Shown: positions 33,920-48,600, counted from the first letter of the stretch. The stretch: 64,000 nucleotides of DNA from Membranipora membranacea (GCA_914767715.1 OU612068.1:12028001-12092000); one strand, 5' to 3'. The notes: a model not told the origin generated them from the sequence alone. A program made the numbers and translations.

Positions 33920-35373
33920 TCGTGAAGGGTTAGATGCGATGATCTCTTTTTTTATACAAGTTTATTTCTTACACTGATTTTGTATTAGAAGGAAGTTTAT
34001 ATATACGGTCATTAATGACATGAGGGATTATGAAGGCCTGGTCACGCAGCCATTTATATTATACCTATCATATATATTTATTCTTGATCAATGAATTTTT
34101 AAGGCAAATAAATACTATGCGTTACATAGGTGGCTGGTGATTAGACGTCGGCTATGTAGCAATGATCAGTGACTTCTTCACACAATCCACCCTATAAGTA
34201 AAACAGAGAGGAACAGGGGGAGGGGCTGAAAGAGGGCAAGCGCTGCATTTTGTAATGAATTTTTTTTTTACATTTTGTTCTTTTTATAAATATTTATTGA
34301 TAGATGATTTCATTAACTTTTAAAGTTATTAAAATGATAAGGGTTAACACTAAGTAATTTAACCTGATTTTTTTTCATGCTGCTCAATATTTTCCAAATC
34401 TTTTGACCATTCATTTTTCTACAGGAGTTTGGTAATCGAATGCCATATATTAGTTCCCTCTTTCACAGTGCCACAGCATCTTTTTGTGCTATCAAGTTGG
34501 GTTGAATGAGCCGTCAGTGGTGAAATAAATTCTAGAAGAAACAACAAAAAAGGTTCCAGCAAAGCTTATATTATCTAGGACGAGTCTGTTTCCCCTGTAG
34601 ATGCAGTCTTTATTGTTGATGTTATTTATTTATTTATTATTTGATAGCATTCCTGTCCTGAGCTGTCTTCAATATTAGCTGTCGATTGCAACTTCGGTTG
34701 TCTTGTTTACTGTTTACTATTTCGTTGTTGAAAAAAAATTGAATTGAAAGCTACCAGCATGGTTTTATTGTCGAGAGATTTGTCTTTCGTATTCAATTTA
34801 ATCCATTGCTGCTCTGGTGAGCCCCTTGCTTCTTTGATGTCCCCTGCAGTATCCAGTACAGCACCCAGTTCATATACATGTAAGCAAGTTATAAATGTTA
34901 TAATGGCTTGTCTAAGTGGTTGCTGTATATATTTACTGATATGCATTACTTGTAGAAGAACAATTTGAAAAGGAGTAAACTCCTTGGTTGAAGCAATGAG
35001 CTTGGGACAGCTCTGTGGTTTAAGTGAAACCAATGAACTCCCTCTTCATTGGTGAAACAATAATCATAATATATGGTGAACTTATGTAGATTGTCTTCTC
35101 TTGATTATTTAATTACTAGTTAGTAGTTGTCCTCTCTTCCTCAAGGATTTCACCATGACCGGAAACAACTGTTCGATAGTCTAAGATGAGTGTTGGAAAG
35201 ACTACTACCAACAAATTGTATCAGTATAGTCTTTGTGTATTGTTCATGGCAGGGGACTACATTGGAGAAGGAGAAGGTGCATGAGTTGCTAATTGAAACA
35301 CTTTTAGGTAGTGACTGGCTTCAGCACAAATTTGAATACTTCTCCTCTATTACTGTTATAATCAAAAAGCAAG
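33920..35373. other. Spacer between the orphan gene and ZC3H15
   Basis: 3' UTR of the orphan gene, then the ZC3H15 promoter region. Holds small palindromes (AAGGAGTAAACTCCTT at 34971-34986 and CCAATGAACTCCCTCTTCATTGG near 35025-35047). No exon found. Confidence 0.4.
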
Positions 35374-38300
35374 ATGCCTCCCAAGAAGAAAGAAGGACCT
35401 AGCAAAAAGAATGAGCAGAAGGCAAAGGCAAAAACAATAGAGGTAAGAGTCAGATTTCATCCTTAACCACCACCATGGTCATGATGAAGAAGATGTTACA
35501 CTTACAGCAATTCTATTAATTAATTATCATCAATTCAATCAATCAATGATCACATAACATCACAAAAAATTATCATCACTAGTTGGTTCTACTCCCCACG
35601 GTCATCAAGTTAATAGTTATAGATTACTCCAAGCAAGGAGTAACTTCTGCTCCTCCTTGCTCCAATCCAGTCCAAGTGACTGAGTACTCAGTAAAGAGTT
35701 ATGGTTGAGTTGGAGTGAACTCCTTGATTACTAAACAAAGTAAAAAAGCTCTTCAACTTCTGGTCTTTCAGTTTCTCTAGATAGATATACTCAGAACACA
35801 TTTCTATTTAACTATTACGATTAAGTAGTTTTAGGGTGACCTTATTTTTTCCGCATTGTTCACAATAGGACAAGACATTTGGGTTGAAGAACAAGAAAGG
35901 TACCAAGAATCAGAAGTTCATCGCCCAGGTGCAAAAACAGGTGAATAACCCTCAGGGAATGAGAGCAACTCAAGAACAGGCAGCAGCTCAGAAAAAGAAA
36001 GATGAGGAGGCAAAGAAGAAAGCTGAACTGAATACCCTTTTTAGACCTGTCCAGACTGTCTCTAAAGGTTGGTATTGGTTTTCTGTGATAGCACAGAAAT
36101 AAATCACAGTCACAGTCTTTCAATTAGAAACAGTCAAAAATGGCAATCTGATCACACAGTGAGTGAGTGACAGCGATACCTGCTACATTCTCAGTGAGCG
36201 ATTTGAGACCGATTTTGTCTAATTGAAAGACCAAGTGAGTGATAATTTTGAGCGATGTGATATTGATAACTTGCTTTAGTATAGCATCGCTCTGTCTAAT
36301 TGAAAGACCCTTCTGACGCTGAATGTTAACACTGATCATTGTGGCATTTCCAAAGATAGCTGGAAGGAGTTGAGGTGTATTTTGTACACAGACATTTAAT
36401 AATTGCTCTTACTTGCACTGCTGCATGAATGAAAGTTACATGAGTGGTTGCCACTTATTAAGAAATGGTTCTCTGCGTAATCCATGGCCATCGCAATCAT
36501 CTGTAGTTCAATAGTAATGATCGGGTGCTCTTGGTAGTCAGGTCGTTAAAAATATCATGATGATATATTGTAGGTGGTGATCCAAAATCCGTTTTGTGTG
36601 CATTCTTCAAGCAAGGAAACTGTGGAAAAGGCGCAAAATGTAAATTCTCTCATGACCTGACTATTGATAAGAAGACGGAAAAAAGGAGTCTTTACACCGA
36701 TGAAAAAGGTAAGTGTTCTATGGTCGCGTACTTCCCAACACCTTTTCTAATACGTGGATCAAGTTTGATGTGATTTGCCTGTAATTGGAGCAGCTCCCTC
36801 ATCTAACTGACAACAGCTCACCAGTGGCAAAATATTTTACAAAAATACAATACACATGTTCATATCACTTAACAAGGATATAGTATTAGGCCTACTTATT
36901 TGTATTGATCACCAAGAACAGTTTGCCACCATATGTAGGCCTATCACACATAAATTTCCCGTTCACTACTATACCAATGCAACATGCCATTATTGTTTAT
37001 GCTGCCATTTTTTTATATTTTCTCATGTTTTGTTTAGCTAATGATGCTATGGATGCTTGGGACCAGGAAAAACTGGAGGATGTTGTTGATAAGAAGCATG
37101 GATCTAAAAACAAAGGATTACCACCGACTACTATTGTAAGTGATCTTCAAGATTCTGTTTTTGTTGTGTATGCAGGTGTAATTTAAACCAGATATCCACA
37201 ATGAATTGCGGTACAATCCCCTTACCCTCCCTCATTTAGAAAAAAAAAAACGTTTTTTTGTGCATCAGAATACAGTCTGATGGCCTCAAATCTTCTGTGA
37301 ATGGCATCACTTTGCAATAATTAAACAACATGATCCATGCTTGTCTAATAATTTTGCTTACCACACTTTGAAAGAGAGAGGCACCTTTTAGCGACAACTT
37401 GATTTTTAAGAACAGCATATCCCTTGATATACCTACAGACACATCAGAAACCATTTATTGAATTGATTTACTGATTTTGTTTGCAGATTTGTAAGCATTT
37501 TTTGGACGCTGTTGAGAATAATAAGTATGGTTGGTTCTGGGAGTGTGCATCAGGAGATAAATGTCACTACAGGCACGCGTTACCAGCTGGATACGTCCTC
37601 GCTAAGGACAGGAAGAAGATGGATGAGCAAAAGGTATGTGAACACATTCTGATCACGTGAACTACTAATTGCCTGTGTATATCTCAGATCGATAAAGAGA
37701 GTGAATTAGTACAAGCTATGTGCTTGCTCTTAATTGATTCTAACAATTAGCAATACACATGCTAATAATGTAGTCTCAATATCAGTGTGATGTGAATATG
37801 TAGAGTTTTTAGTTATTTACCATACATATATAAGCCCTATGACTGATAAGAGCTATGTGTATGTTGTATAGTATGTGTGTTGCTTATTTCCGTACACATT
37901 TCTTGCTTTGACAAGGTGCGCTAAGATGTACATTGTATGTTATTGGGGATATTATTAATTCAAAGAACAAAGCTCCAACAATCCTGTCATCCTTGTTTAC
38001 TCTGATTACTCAAATTAAGTTACTCTGTTGGAATTAGACTGTAGACAGATCCCATTTTAAGATCCGTATGGTAAACATAAATATCAAACAGCAAGCGTGT
38101 GCTTGGAATGTTTCAGGTATCTATAACTTTAGAAGAGTTGATAGAGAGAGAAAGAGCCAAACTAGGAAATAATCTTACCAAGGTCACACTGGAAACTTTC
38201 CTAGCGTGGAAAGGCAGAAAGGTTCGTCATAATATTCTCATTTGAATGACATTCATTTTGTTGCTTTTTGAGAGGAAGTAATGGATTTGGTTTCGTTTTT

Positions 38301-39957
38301 ATTTCATCCAACAAGTTGAGATTTAGGAAAGTGTGATGATGGTGATGAGGCCCACATGGGCAATAGCTTTGACAATGTCACAGCTAGACAATGCGCAAGG
38401 CCGAATTGCTATAATGAAAATTTGTTAAATTATGATGAGAGAACAAAGTCCAAACCTCAAACCAAAGAGGTGACACCTGAGAACCATTTTAGTTCCATCA
38501 TGTACCTCTTTGCGCAAAATGTTTTCTTTCTACTGTATGGATCTGTGTCCACAAACCCCGTCGTGCAGCATTCAACTGAAAATGTTCGGATCAATCTGTC
38601 GTCATTAAACTGCTGAAAACATCTGATATACACGTTCTTTCTGTACAGAGATCGGAAAGGATTAAGAAAGACAAAGCAGCTAACGATAAAAAGAAATCAG
38701 ATTACAAGCAGGGTAAGATGTTTGGTGTTAGCGGTCGTGACCTGTTCACCTTTAACCCTGACCTTGTGGGAGGAGATGATGATGAGGCAGAAGATATTAC
38801 CTATGTTAGAGAGGATGATGATGAGGAAAATGTAAGTTTAAAACTCAACATATCATGAAAACTTTTACAGAACATTTTTCAGATACAAAATGCACTTAGC
38901 ATACAGTTTTTCGTTAGATGTCATTATAGTGTTGTCTTATGACAGAAAGTTTGATCCGAAAGTGATTCTTGCATTCAGCAGGCGTAAATCTCCCCCCCCC
39001 CCCTTTCTTGACGGGGACATCTGGTGACCTAAAATATTAATTATAATATTAGAGCCTATGTTGTTGTATTATGGATTTGTCCACTCTAAATTCCCAGTAT
39101 GATTCAAAAGTTGCCTTCAATAGTTTGTGATATACTACCAACTATGAATTATAATTGATCATTTAAATGAGCATGGTATCTATTTACGGTTTATGATTAT
39201 TTTCTGCTCATTCTGAAACTATTCCCGATTATAGGCTGATGCAGGGCAGTATAAGGAGATTGATCTATCTGACTTTTCTTACGCCTCACGTGTTGGAGTA
39301 CCAGAAATATCAGCTGGTCCATCAGTAGATACTGGGGAACGATTCGCTGATATAGATTATCTTATCCAATCAAAAGGTGCTGCTACAGCTGTCTCGTTAG
39401 CCGAAGCACAAGGTCAGTTGTGAAACTTACACTAAAATTTACATGGATGCTTGTGCTTTGCACAGAGCTATAGTTGGCAATTTTTTTCTGAATAATAGGC
39501 ATACTCTATCCTAAGATGGTTGCCGTGTCTTACACTCAGAGGCACACAATTATACTTATATGATTGTGTTTTGTATGTAACTATTGTTGGCTGCTATTTT
39601 CCATAATAGGCATATCTTTGTCTACTGAGGGAAGTCTTGGTGCTGGTCAAGCAAAATACTCCACCAGAAAGTTTAATATTCCACTCGATGGAGGTCTGAT
39701 TATTCCATGTCAATCCTAATTGCACTGATTATCTGCCTATGGCATTCTAACTCGCACTAATGTTTTCTACCATTGTAGATGCACATGAAGCAGGAAAAAT
39801 GGATATTGCGGCAGCTCCGGACCCTTCACAGACAGACGCGGCCATCGCTGCTGCGATGGCTGCTACGATAGATGAGGCGGGGCCAATAGATGAGAATCTG
39901 TTTGATGATGAAGACTTGGATGAACTAGATGAAGATTTAGAGAAACTAGAACTGTGA
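35374..39957 (+). CDS. ZC3H15: ZC3H15, DRG family-regulatory protein 1 (zinc-finger CCCH)
   Basis: Ten exons: 35374-35442, 35869-36067, 36574-36708, 37038-37135, 37487-37633, 38117-38221, 38649-38831, 39235-39412, 39610-39693 and 39779-39957. All phases match, giving 458 aa (vertebrate orthologues about 426). The Lys-rich start [12 protein letters not shown], the KNKKG segment, two CCCH fingers (C-X7-C-X5-C-X3-H in [15 protein letters not shown]...H, and C-X5-C-X3-H in [13 protein letters not shown]), the IERERAKLG block, and the acidic C-terminal [16 protein letters not shown] are family hallmarks. ZC3H15/DFRP1 binds and stabilises the DRG1 GTPase on translating ribosomes. The Ala-rich stretch near the end ([10 protein letters not shown]) looks lineage-specific. 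AATAAA signals lie about 270 nt past the stop. Intron 2 holds a repeat. Confidence 0.95.
36115..36308. mobile_element. Composite inverted-repeat element in ZC3H15 intron 2
   Basis: Left terminus TCTTTCAATTAGA (36116-36128) is mirrored by TCTAATTGAAAGA at about 36217 and again at about 36295. The interior has GCAATCTGATC and repeated CAGTGAG/GAGCGAT motifs shared with the palindrome at 9021-9073. The extra right terminus suggests nesting or a partial duplication. Confidence 0.5.
36754..36813. mobile_element. Single-arm relic of the TAGA-type MITE
   Basis: GGATCAAGTTTGATGTGATT then TGCCTG and GGAGCAGCTCCCTC match one arm of the family. The opposite arm is missing. Confidence 0.45.
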
Positions 39958-40359
39958 CCTCGCCTCTCAGACTCTCTGTAAAACCTAGGACATTGCAATA
40001 TTTTTATTGAACATTGATAATCCAGATTAAAGTGTGTTTGGAAAACATGAAACTACAGGCTGCGGCTACTTGATGCTAATTTATTTTACCTGAGTGGTAT
40101 ATCGATGAAGCTGCTGGGAGCCGCACAATGGCCAAATGCTGTTCTTCCACCATATATGGATGGCTTTTATTTTTATTGCCAGAAAAGCAAGAGTGTTTGC
40201 AATTTCTACCATATTTTGTGCTTTACCAATAAACCTAAATGAAGGATTGTTAATACAAACTTAAATGAATGCCTGATTCAAGGAAAATGGAATCATTTAT
40301 CTCCCGCTTCTTAGAAATTCAATTAGGCAATAATCAAGCACTGATATACTTCTCTTATA

Positions 40360-40794
40360 CAGGGCTCTCAACCTGGAAGGATCCAAAACCTGAGTTTTGC
40401 CGATACCGTGTTGCAGGTGGTATTACAAAGGCCTGAAATGCCCTGTGCACAAGCAGCTTACAGTTTTAGAGCTCTGTTAGCCTCCTCAATGGGTCCGGCC
40501 GCCAAAGCCTAGAGAGCAACTTAGGCCGCTGCATATGGATGATGCTGGTTTTTTAGAGTTGTTAGCTGATCATTTATATAGAATCACTAAAATTCATCCT
40601 GGTTAATGTATTTCATATATCACAACATAAACTTGTTTCTTTATAATCATACAACTAGGCCACACCGAGAGGAATTCCCCAACTTCGATGAATATGAGGT
40701 AAAATCTGAGTTTTTACCTTATATTCTAAAATCCCCTGAGTTGAACCGAAAAACCTGAGTAACTCGGGCTAAATCTGAGTGGTTCAGAGCCCTG
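40360..40794. mobile_element. Non-autonomous hAT-like element, 435 bp
   Basis: Terminal CAGGGCTCTCAACC (40360) is mirrored by GGTTCAGAGCCCTG (to 40794). Flanks CTCTTATA and CTCCTTATA differ by a one-base insertion and fit a decayed 8-bp duplication. The interior is unrelated to the other MITEs and non-coding. Confidence 0.72.
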
Positions 40795-42610
40795 CTCCTT
40801 ATACCAAAAACTTATTTGGTTGAAAGAATTTATCTTCACCTTTGTGGCCATCTTTAAATTAACTTGTTCAGAAAGTGATGAAATTGAGTTGTGCAGCATG
40901 GTGAACAGGTACTGATCAGGCATTATGATACCCTACCACCTTACGGTGGAGCTTGTGTGGGGTGCTAATGGAGTTACTCTTTTCCTTGGACGGTATGGTT
41001 CAGCTTTTGTCATGATAACACTAAGGCAAACTAATACCTGGAATTGTAGCCTGTCTTGACAGGCTACTGGCCGTGCAATGGTGCTGTGATAGTGAAAACC
41101 GACGAAGAAGCATTATCAATATTGACAAATACATGTATGCTTGTATAATACCGCAGTATGCCTGCCAGAATTATTTCATCTATTTATAGCTTTATTTTCT
41201 AGATAGCTGCAATTGTACCGAATTGAGGGTTGCAAGCGATGAAATCCTGAGTTATGATTCTATGAATTCACTAAACACGCAACAGCATACAAGCATCCTG
41301 GATATGTCGCATATGAAGCGGTGAGTATGAGATACTAACTTCAAATACTACAATTCATATAAAATATACCATCGGCTTATCGACATGCTTTCTAAAACGG
41401 GTCCAAAAATGATCATGTTCATTCATTGAGGTCTTCTTAAAAAGTTCACTTCTGTAAGCATTCGGAAAACCTCAATAAATGAATGAGCTACACCCATGGC
41501 TGTTACTATGACAATTTTGCCTGATTGTGACAGGGAGGGGATTTAGTCATTGAGAAAAAAATTATATTTATTATTTTGGAGTTATCTTCACTGTCAAATA
41601 GTGGGGATATGCTACCAAAAAGACTTTTTTTGATTTTGGGTCAACCCTAATCCAATTCTGAAGAGAAAAGGAGGGATCTTCAGAGACTGTTGTAGTAACT
41701 ATTATGTGGCATTCCATTACCAAACACCGATTTTGGTAAGAGTATATTAATTCTAAATCCTGCTGAGGAAAAAAAGCATAATAATGAGTCTGAAGAAGCG
41801 ATTGTGATTCATGCTCTTTTCTGATTTATTTGCATAATCATAATAAATATATCCTCATATATTATGTGTTGGCGATAAGCACAGTATAACAAGATTATTA
41901 AGTATTAACAATTAAGTGCTGACAGTATAATATAACAAAATAATTCACATCAGAAATTGTATCTATTATAGAAAGATTGTTGATGCTTAGGTGATCGATC
42001 CAATTGGATGTCAGCCATGAAAAACAGAATACGAATACAGTGAAATTTGGTGAGTATTAGTCGAAAAGTTAATGGAATAACCAAGTTTCAAAACCGTGTA
42101 ATATTTCTCATGTTCAAATCACTAATGTATCCGGCGAGTTCATAAATGTCGACTAAATTTAACAATAAATTTAGCCTATTTCGTGAGCTTTACTGAAAAT
42201 TGTGTTAGGTATGCCTCCAATGTTTGCCTTTATACTGGCTAGAAAAGCAATGCAAAGGTTACCAGAAATTAATGGCCAGCATAAGATATAAATGTAATGT
42301 TAGCTACCATGATATAAAGGCTAGCTTACATAAAACTATGTTAGCTACCATGATTCCTGATGATTAGAAAAAAAATGAAAAACCGCATCATAAATGTGCT
42401 TTTGTTTGCAATGCGTAATAGATCCAAATAACATTGTAAGGTTAATTAAATTTATGTGAATTTTGATAAGTTAATTGATTGAAAGAATTATGGAATGCAT
42501 AGTGATTGGAGGTTTTTGACAAAGCTGTAAAAATTGATTGATTATAAAAAGATTATTAATTTTGTTATTATAAAAAAACACGATTAACTAGGTCATGGTA
42601 TGAAATGTGC
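40795..42610. other. Intergenic spacer between convergent genes, no gene seen
   Basis: AT-rich. No exon pairs or array seen. ZC3H15 (plus) and the PTB-like gene (minus) end toward each other across this interval. Confidence 0.4.
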
Positions 42611-45600
42611 CTAATACAAGTCAGCATTATTGCCTCGTGCCTGGATCTCAGCCATGAGACCAGTTGGTAGAGGGGGCGGGGATGGGATACCCCCAGCAGG
42701 AGGAGGAGCAGGCATTGATCTATCAAACATATCATCGCTAGCTCTGTTGAGGGCGTAGGCATTAGTGACATCATCGTTGGTCTGGTTAGCGAGTGAACTG
42801 GAGAACGCTCTCTCATTCATGTGTTCGTTATCCTCATCCATCCAATTTCTAGGTGGTGCCTCTGTCTGCTCCTAAAAGTTACAAGTTTTTTGTGTAGGGT
42901 ATACTCATTAAATTCCATCTGTTATGTATATAATAATGTACAGGAAATTGGGTATTTGTACTTTCCCACATGAATAAACTATTGTTATAATTTAAAAAAA
43001 TTGAGTAAAATTTTTGCTAAAACCATGCATGATGGCGATATATCATGTTCATGCCACAAGGCAGCAAGCAGCAAAGGGTATCAAATGGTTTAGCAGGGAT
43101 CAGCTGACTCGTGGACAGGTGCTAAAATTGATAGAAAGCGATCAGTAAAAGTTACATTGCGTCTCTTTACAAACAAAAATCCAGGATAGAAAGTAGAACT
43201 TTGATGTCGATTGAACAAACAAAGTTATATCTGCTATTGTCCCCCTTCCCACAGAGACTCAATCCTATACGCAGTAACTCACTATTCAAGGTTACAAACA
43301 CGCAAGGTAAGCTAGACATGTTGCGATTCTGTAGTTCACTTAGTTTGGTTAGTCATTTAGTAGATCAAGTTTGATCCAATTTGCCTGCATTCCAGTTGCT
43401 CCTCTTACACTGGACACGCCGCTACATGACCAGTCGAGTGGGCATGCAAGCAACTGGACCAAACTGGGTCTAGTCATTCAGATATAGTAATGGTCTAGTG
43501 TTATGATTGTAAGGTTAGTCGTGGACTGCATAGAGAGCTCTTTTACCATGGCCATATCACTACAAGGCCTACCTTGAAATAGTATTCTTTGCCCCCAGGT
43601 TTGACAAATCCAGACTTCATAGCAGCAGCTGCACCGTCGAATCTGTTTGGAGTTTTGTCTCTCTTACGCTTGTCTTTTTTCTTGTCCTTCTTGCTCTCAT
43701 GTCTGTCACCATCATCTTGTCTGGAAAAAGATAGCAAAATTGGGACAGCTGTGAGGATAGAAAAGTGACCTTTTGGTGACTTTTATACCGTAACAAAAGT
43801 CCATATTTATGCAAACTTTCATTCTTATGAGCACGATATTTGACAATTGAGAAACTTTAGCTTAGAATTCCTTCTAGGTATAACAATGTTTGCACATGCC
43901 ACGCTGTGTCAATTTTGTCTGCCATTTCATCAAGGTTTTGAATTGTGGACAACTAGGTATTATATCAAAACGTAAACATTATGGGATTAGCTATGGCTGT
44001 TAGGAGTGCTTTCAAAAACTGGCAAGTCATTTGATGCTTAATATTGTGCCTTTGGTAGACATCTATTTTTAAGGCACTATTCAAAAATAGCTGCAAGTTG
44101 GTGCTGTTTCAACACCAATCAAAGAAATTCCAAGGTGTCAATAAATAAGAACCAGAAATCTTAAGCTAGCGTGGTTGGGTCATATTCCCCAAAATTCTTT
44201 TCAGTTTTACCTGGAATTTTGAGGATATCATGGGAAATAACATGATTGATTATTTAATATGCAAAGCCTTATTACAAACACAATATCATGCAAGCTAACC
44301 TAAATTTACTCCCTTTGCTTTTCGAGAACATGCAATGAAAGCCAAAACTGCAAATTTGCAAAAAGGATAATTTGATGGGGCAGGGCAGGCAACATTAAGA
44401 CTCGCGGGTTACACAGATATATCCATCTGGGACAACCACCCTAATTTTAAGGGACAACTCCAAGACAGATTTTAAAATAGTTTTCACATTTTATTCTCAT
44501 GATGCGCCGAAGAGAACTTGTCCCAAATCCCTGATGCGTGCAAATTAAAGGAATTTCAGTTCACAATAGAATCATGTGTAGAAGGATCTGCCCGAGGATC
44601 AGATCAGCGTTAAAAGTACGTGTGGTAGAATTGATTAAAATCCTCAATAAAAAAGTCAAGAAATAAACTAGATGGCATTCACTACATGATATAGTTTTCA
44701 TTGTAGTTCGCCAATCATTAGTAATCATTAGATCTTGGTAACTTTCTCAATTGCAATATTCAAAAAATGACAATTATCTAATGTGGAAACCAGTGTGCTC
44801 AACAACTCTTTGCAAGGTCGCAAAACTCAAATCTGTGAATGTTTTCCTGTAAGGTATACAGAAATTAAGGCTATTTTGAATTCTGGGATACGGTTATGTA
44901 AGATTCACCTGTAGGCCTGGAAGCTTGAGTGTCGTCTCGGATCAGTATTGGGTGGTAGATCATACACCCTACCTCCTATAACTTGTCCACCTTGGGCTGA
45001 GAGGCTAGGTCCTCCGTTTCTGAGAGGACTCCTATCACCTCTTCTACCAGGGCTAGGTGATCTCCTACTGGAGCGCCTGTTTGACTTCCGCTGTCCTTCT
45101 GGGGCGGGGGCGTGTCCCCACTTAAAGTCCCCACCATGTACTTCTGCATCTACACGTCCTAAAATATACCAAAAGCTCATTTACTATACTATCCAAATAC
45201 TACCCATTACATACCACTACACAATGAAATACATGAAGATATCACGATACTAAATATTGTGACATTCATGTCACCAACTATGCTGCCTAAATTTTGATTC
45301 TATTTAGTTCTGCGGAACACTGCAGGTAGGACTGTTCAACCGGACCACCGCACAGATATATAACACATGCAAAAATAACTAATTATGCACAATAAGACCA
45401 TGCCATACCATACAAAACTTACGCTGCCTCCATCCGAGGATACAACAGAAAAAGCTAACAGTATTTCTATATGTATTAATTATACTCACTCTGTCCCCCA
45501 TCTCCCAGGTTTAGCCTGCTGGTATCTTTCTCTAATTCTCTGATATGATAATCACCCTTGTGATTACCATTCATATCTGCAGACTCTCTGTTGTGTTTGC

Positions 45601-48600
45601 TTCTCCTGGAGCTTTTCCTCTCATCAGGTAGTTCTGTGATCTCTACCCCATTACTTGTTCTAAAGAACAGATTAGCAAGGTATTATAATATATGTATATA
45701 TAATATATATACATAATATATTATATATAATGTGTTTGTAGTAAGGAGTTGGTTTGATTTTCTGAAAAATCTAGGCTAAAGTCTATGTCAGTAGTGAAAT
45801 GTAGGCACAAAACCAAAGATTATAAACTCTGCTTTGTTCTTCATGGCTGTAGAAGTCTGTGCCCCCCACCCCCCAGACTCTTGCCATTTGTCGGCCGGGA
45901 TTGTGGGATATTTAGTCATAGATCAAACGAATGCAGGACTCAAGATAGATCATTGTTTATGCCCCTGGAAGATTCTGCAGAACATCATTTTCACAGTATT
46001 TGGGCTGAAACAAGGGTTACAATACCGGATGAACAGAATTATTTACCGTTGTCTGTAGGGGTCTAGCTCTTCCCAGGCATGTTTATAATTCTTCCCCCTG
46101 TCTGATGAGGAGCCACTACTGCTAGAACCACTCCTGTGTCGTTCTCGACGTCCCTCCGGACTGCCTCTCTGCAAACAACAATGGGATTAATACTATATTT
46201 TGACTCAATCAACCATGGCAAACAATCACCAAGTAATAATAAGATGTGGAGAAAAGATGTTCCAATGGTATGCCCACTTCGTTTTCTGCTGGTCCGAAAT
46301 TTCAAAGTGAGGACTACAACTACTACTGTGGGTATGATTAGTAGGAAAATAGAACTTTTATTCTGTGTATGCTATATTAGAACAGGTTCGATCAACTTTG
46401 CCTGCATACTAGTTGCTACCCTTCCACTGGTCGCGCAGTGTGCAAAAACGCTTTTTGCCTGCGGTGTGACTAGTCGAGGGGGAGCAACTAATAAGCAGGT
46501 AAGTGGACCAAACTTATTGGTCTAGTGCCATACATATACATATATATATTGAATTACCTTGCTTGAGCGGTGGTGATGATGTGACGGCCGAGCATGAAAG
46601 TGCTCACCTGGAGGGTTATAATATCCATTACCTCGAGTCTGTCCCTCAAACCTCTGAGCATCGAAAAATGTGCCAGGCTTATCTCCTGCTGGTCTTGTAA
46701 ACCTCTCATCATAGATTTGATAATTCTAGAGAAGTAGATGGCAAGGCAGTAAAAAAAACACTTAACTTTATCAAACAGCATTAGAATTGGAATATTTAGT
46801 ATTTTTTCAGAATATTGACTCATGGGATTTTGACAATTATTTACAGTGCAATAAATATGCTCTCATTATAATGATGTAGCTGCAAATAAACTGAGTTCCC
46901 AACATAGTGTAGGTGTGCTCTTTCCCTTCTCGTCACTTGATTCAATGCTTGTAATTTGATCGAAAAGTGGGCTTCATTAATAATGAGCCTCAAATTTCTA
47001 GCCTGACTGAATGGTCCTTTTCATTCCCCAGCCAGTTGACATTCCTCTAAGTCAGTGATATGAGAATAAGAAAGAGATGACTTTGTTGTCTAGTACCTAA
47101 TTTGTGACACTAGTGGTCACAACTCACTGGCCAGATGGGGAGAAGCTAGTCTAAGTGCTCAGTGGGCTGCAATACAAGTTAGTGGTTGATAATGTAATGC
47201 CACCATGGACTTATAAGTCTATGAATGCCACCAACTCGCATTGTAAGCTGTCTGAGCGCTTAGACTAGGAAGAATCTAGCGAATAGTGTGCCCAGCTCAC
47301 ATAGAAAGCAATTTCAAAAAGTTACAATGACCCACAATAACTGCTGCAAATTCTCACCAGTGAGTTCGCCGAGGGCAAATCCGTTTACAGGTGTGTAACC
47401 TTTCTGCCTTTAACAAGCTCAATGGGGCAATGCATCTGAATGAAAAATTACTAAAAGAGGCATGTAGAATTTCACTATTAGTCTTTCACTGAAGCCCACT
47501 CAGCTTTCCAAGGTAACAATAGATTTCCAAATAGCCCTATAAAGATTTAATCTACAAAAATGCAAAAATGGCATTTGAAGTTGGTACTGAAAGTTTGTTT
47601 ACCTTGAATGTATTATGTTTATGTGATGAGGACTTGTGTTTACGGCTATGTTTGCTGTGAGAACGATGATTGAAATCCTGAGCAGACATAGGGTAATAAG
47701 GCACTGGTATCTCAACGGGAACTGGAACCTCTCGCTCTACATGCCTTATCTGGAAACCAAAAAGGAATGTTTTATCGAAAGCATCAAAGAACAGTTTTAT
47801 TAAAAAAAACAACTATAATAAAACAATACAGTGATCAGTACACATGTAGTATTGCCCCCCCCCCCCCCTGCCCTGCCAGGATCTATATAAAAATGGGAGG
47901 ATAACTGCATGAGGGACAACTCAAAACAAACCCTGTAAAGTGCTTGTAACCTGTACCTGTAAAATTCAGTGTTTACAAATCAGGAAGAAACTTGATGCTT
48001 GAGGCCTAGGGATCTAATAAATCTAAAAGCCAAAGAGTGCTTTACTTCCTTTGATAAAGCAATGGATTATGCTGTAACAATCTTATATTTTAGCTGAGAC
48101 TGATTGGCCAGAACGAGTCACTTTCAATTTTTCACAAAATTCCCATATTGCATAACAATGTCTGCTACATGCTAAACCAGGAAGATAAAATACAGTTATC
48201 GATACATGAAAAAAAGTAACAACGCCCCAGTGTATGTGAGAATAGATAGGACAGTAATGATATGATTGGCTTACCTCAGGTGGTTGTGGAATGTAGATGG
48301 GTTTCACCTCGTGTATGATCTTGGGTGGGGGTGGAGGCTGGTATACAGGTACGGGTATAGGCACTGGTTCTCTGATCACCCTCTCTATTATCGAGGTTCT
48401 GGTTCTAGGATCCCTGACTACCCTCACTGTGGATGTGGATCTCATACTACCGGCGATGCTGCCAGCCATACTACCGGCCATACTACCAGGGACTCTCATG
48501 CTGCCGCCTGGCATCATATGAGGCGGATAATATCCTGGAGGGGGCCCAGCTCTCATCTCAGGGTATCCACCCCTTGGCATGAACTGTTCAGGGATTTGAC

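Noticed and set aside
38356-38616. 86-codon frame between ZC3H15 exons 6 and 7
   Set aside because: Intronic, no family match, no splice phase consistent with the gene.
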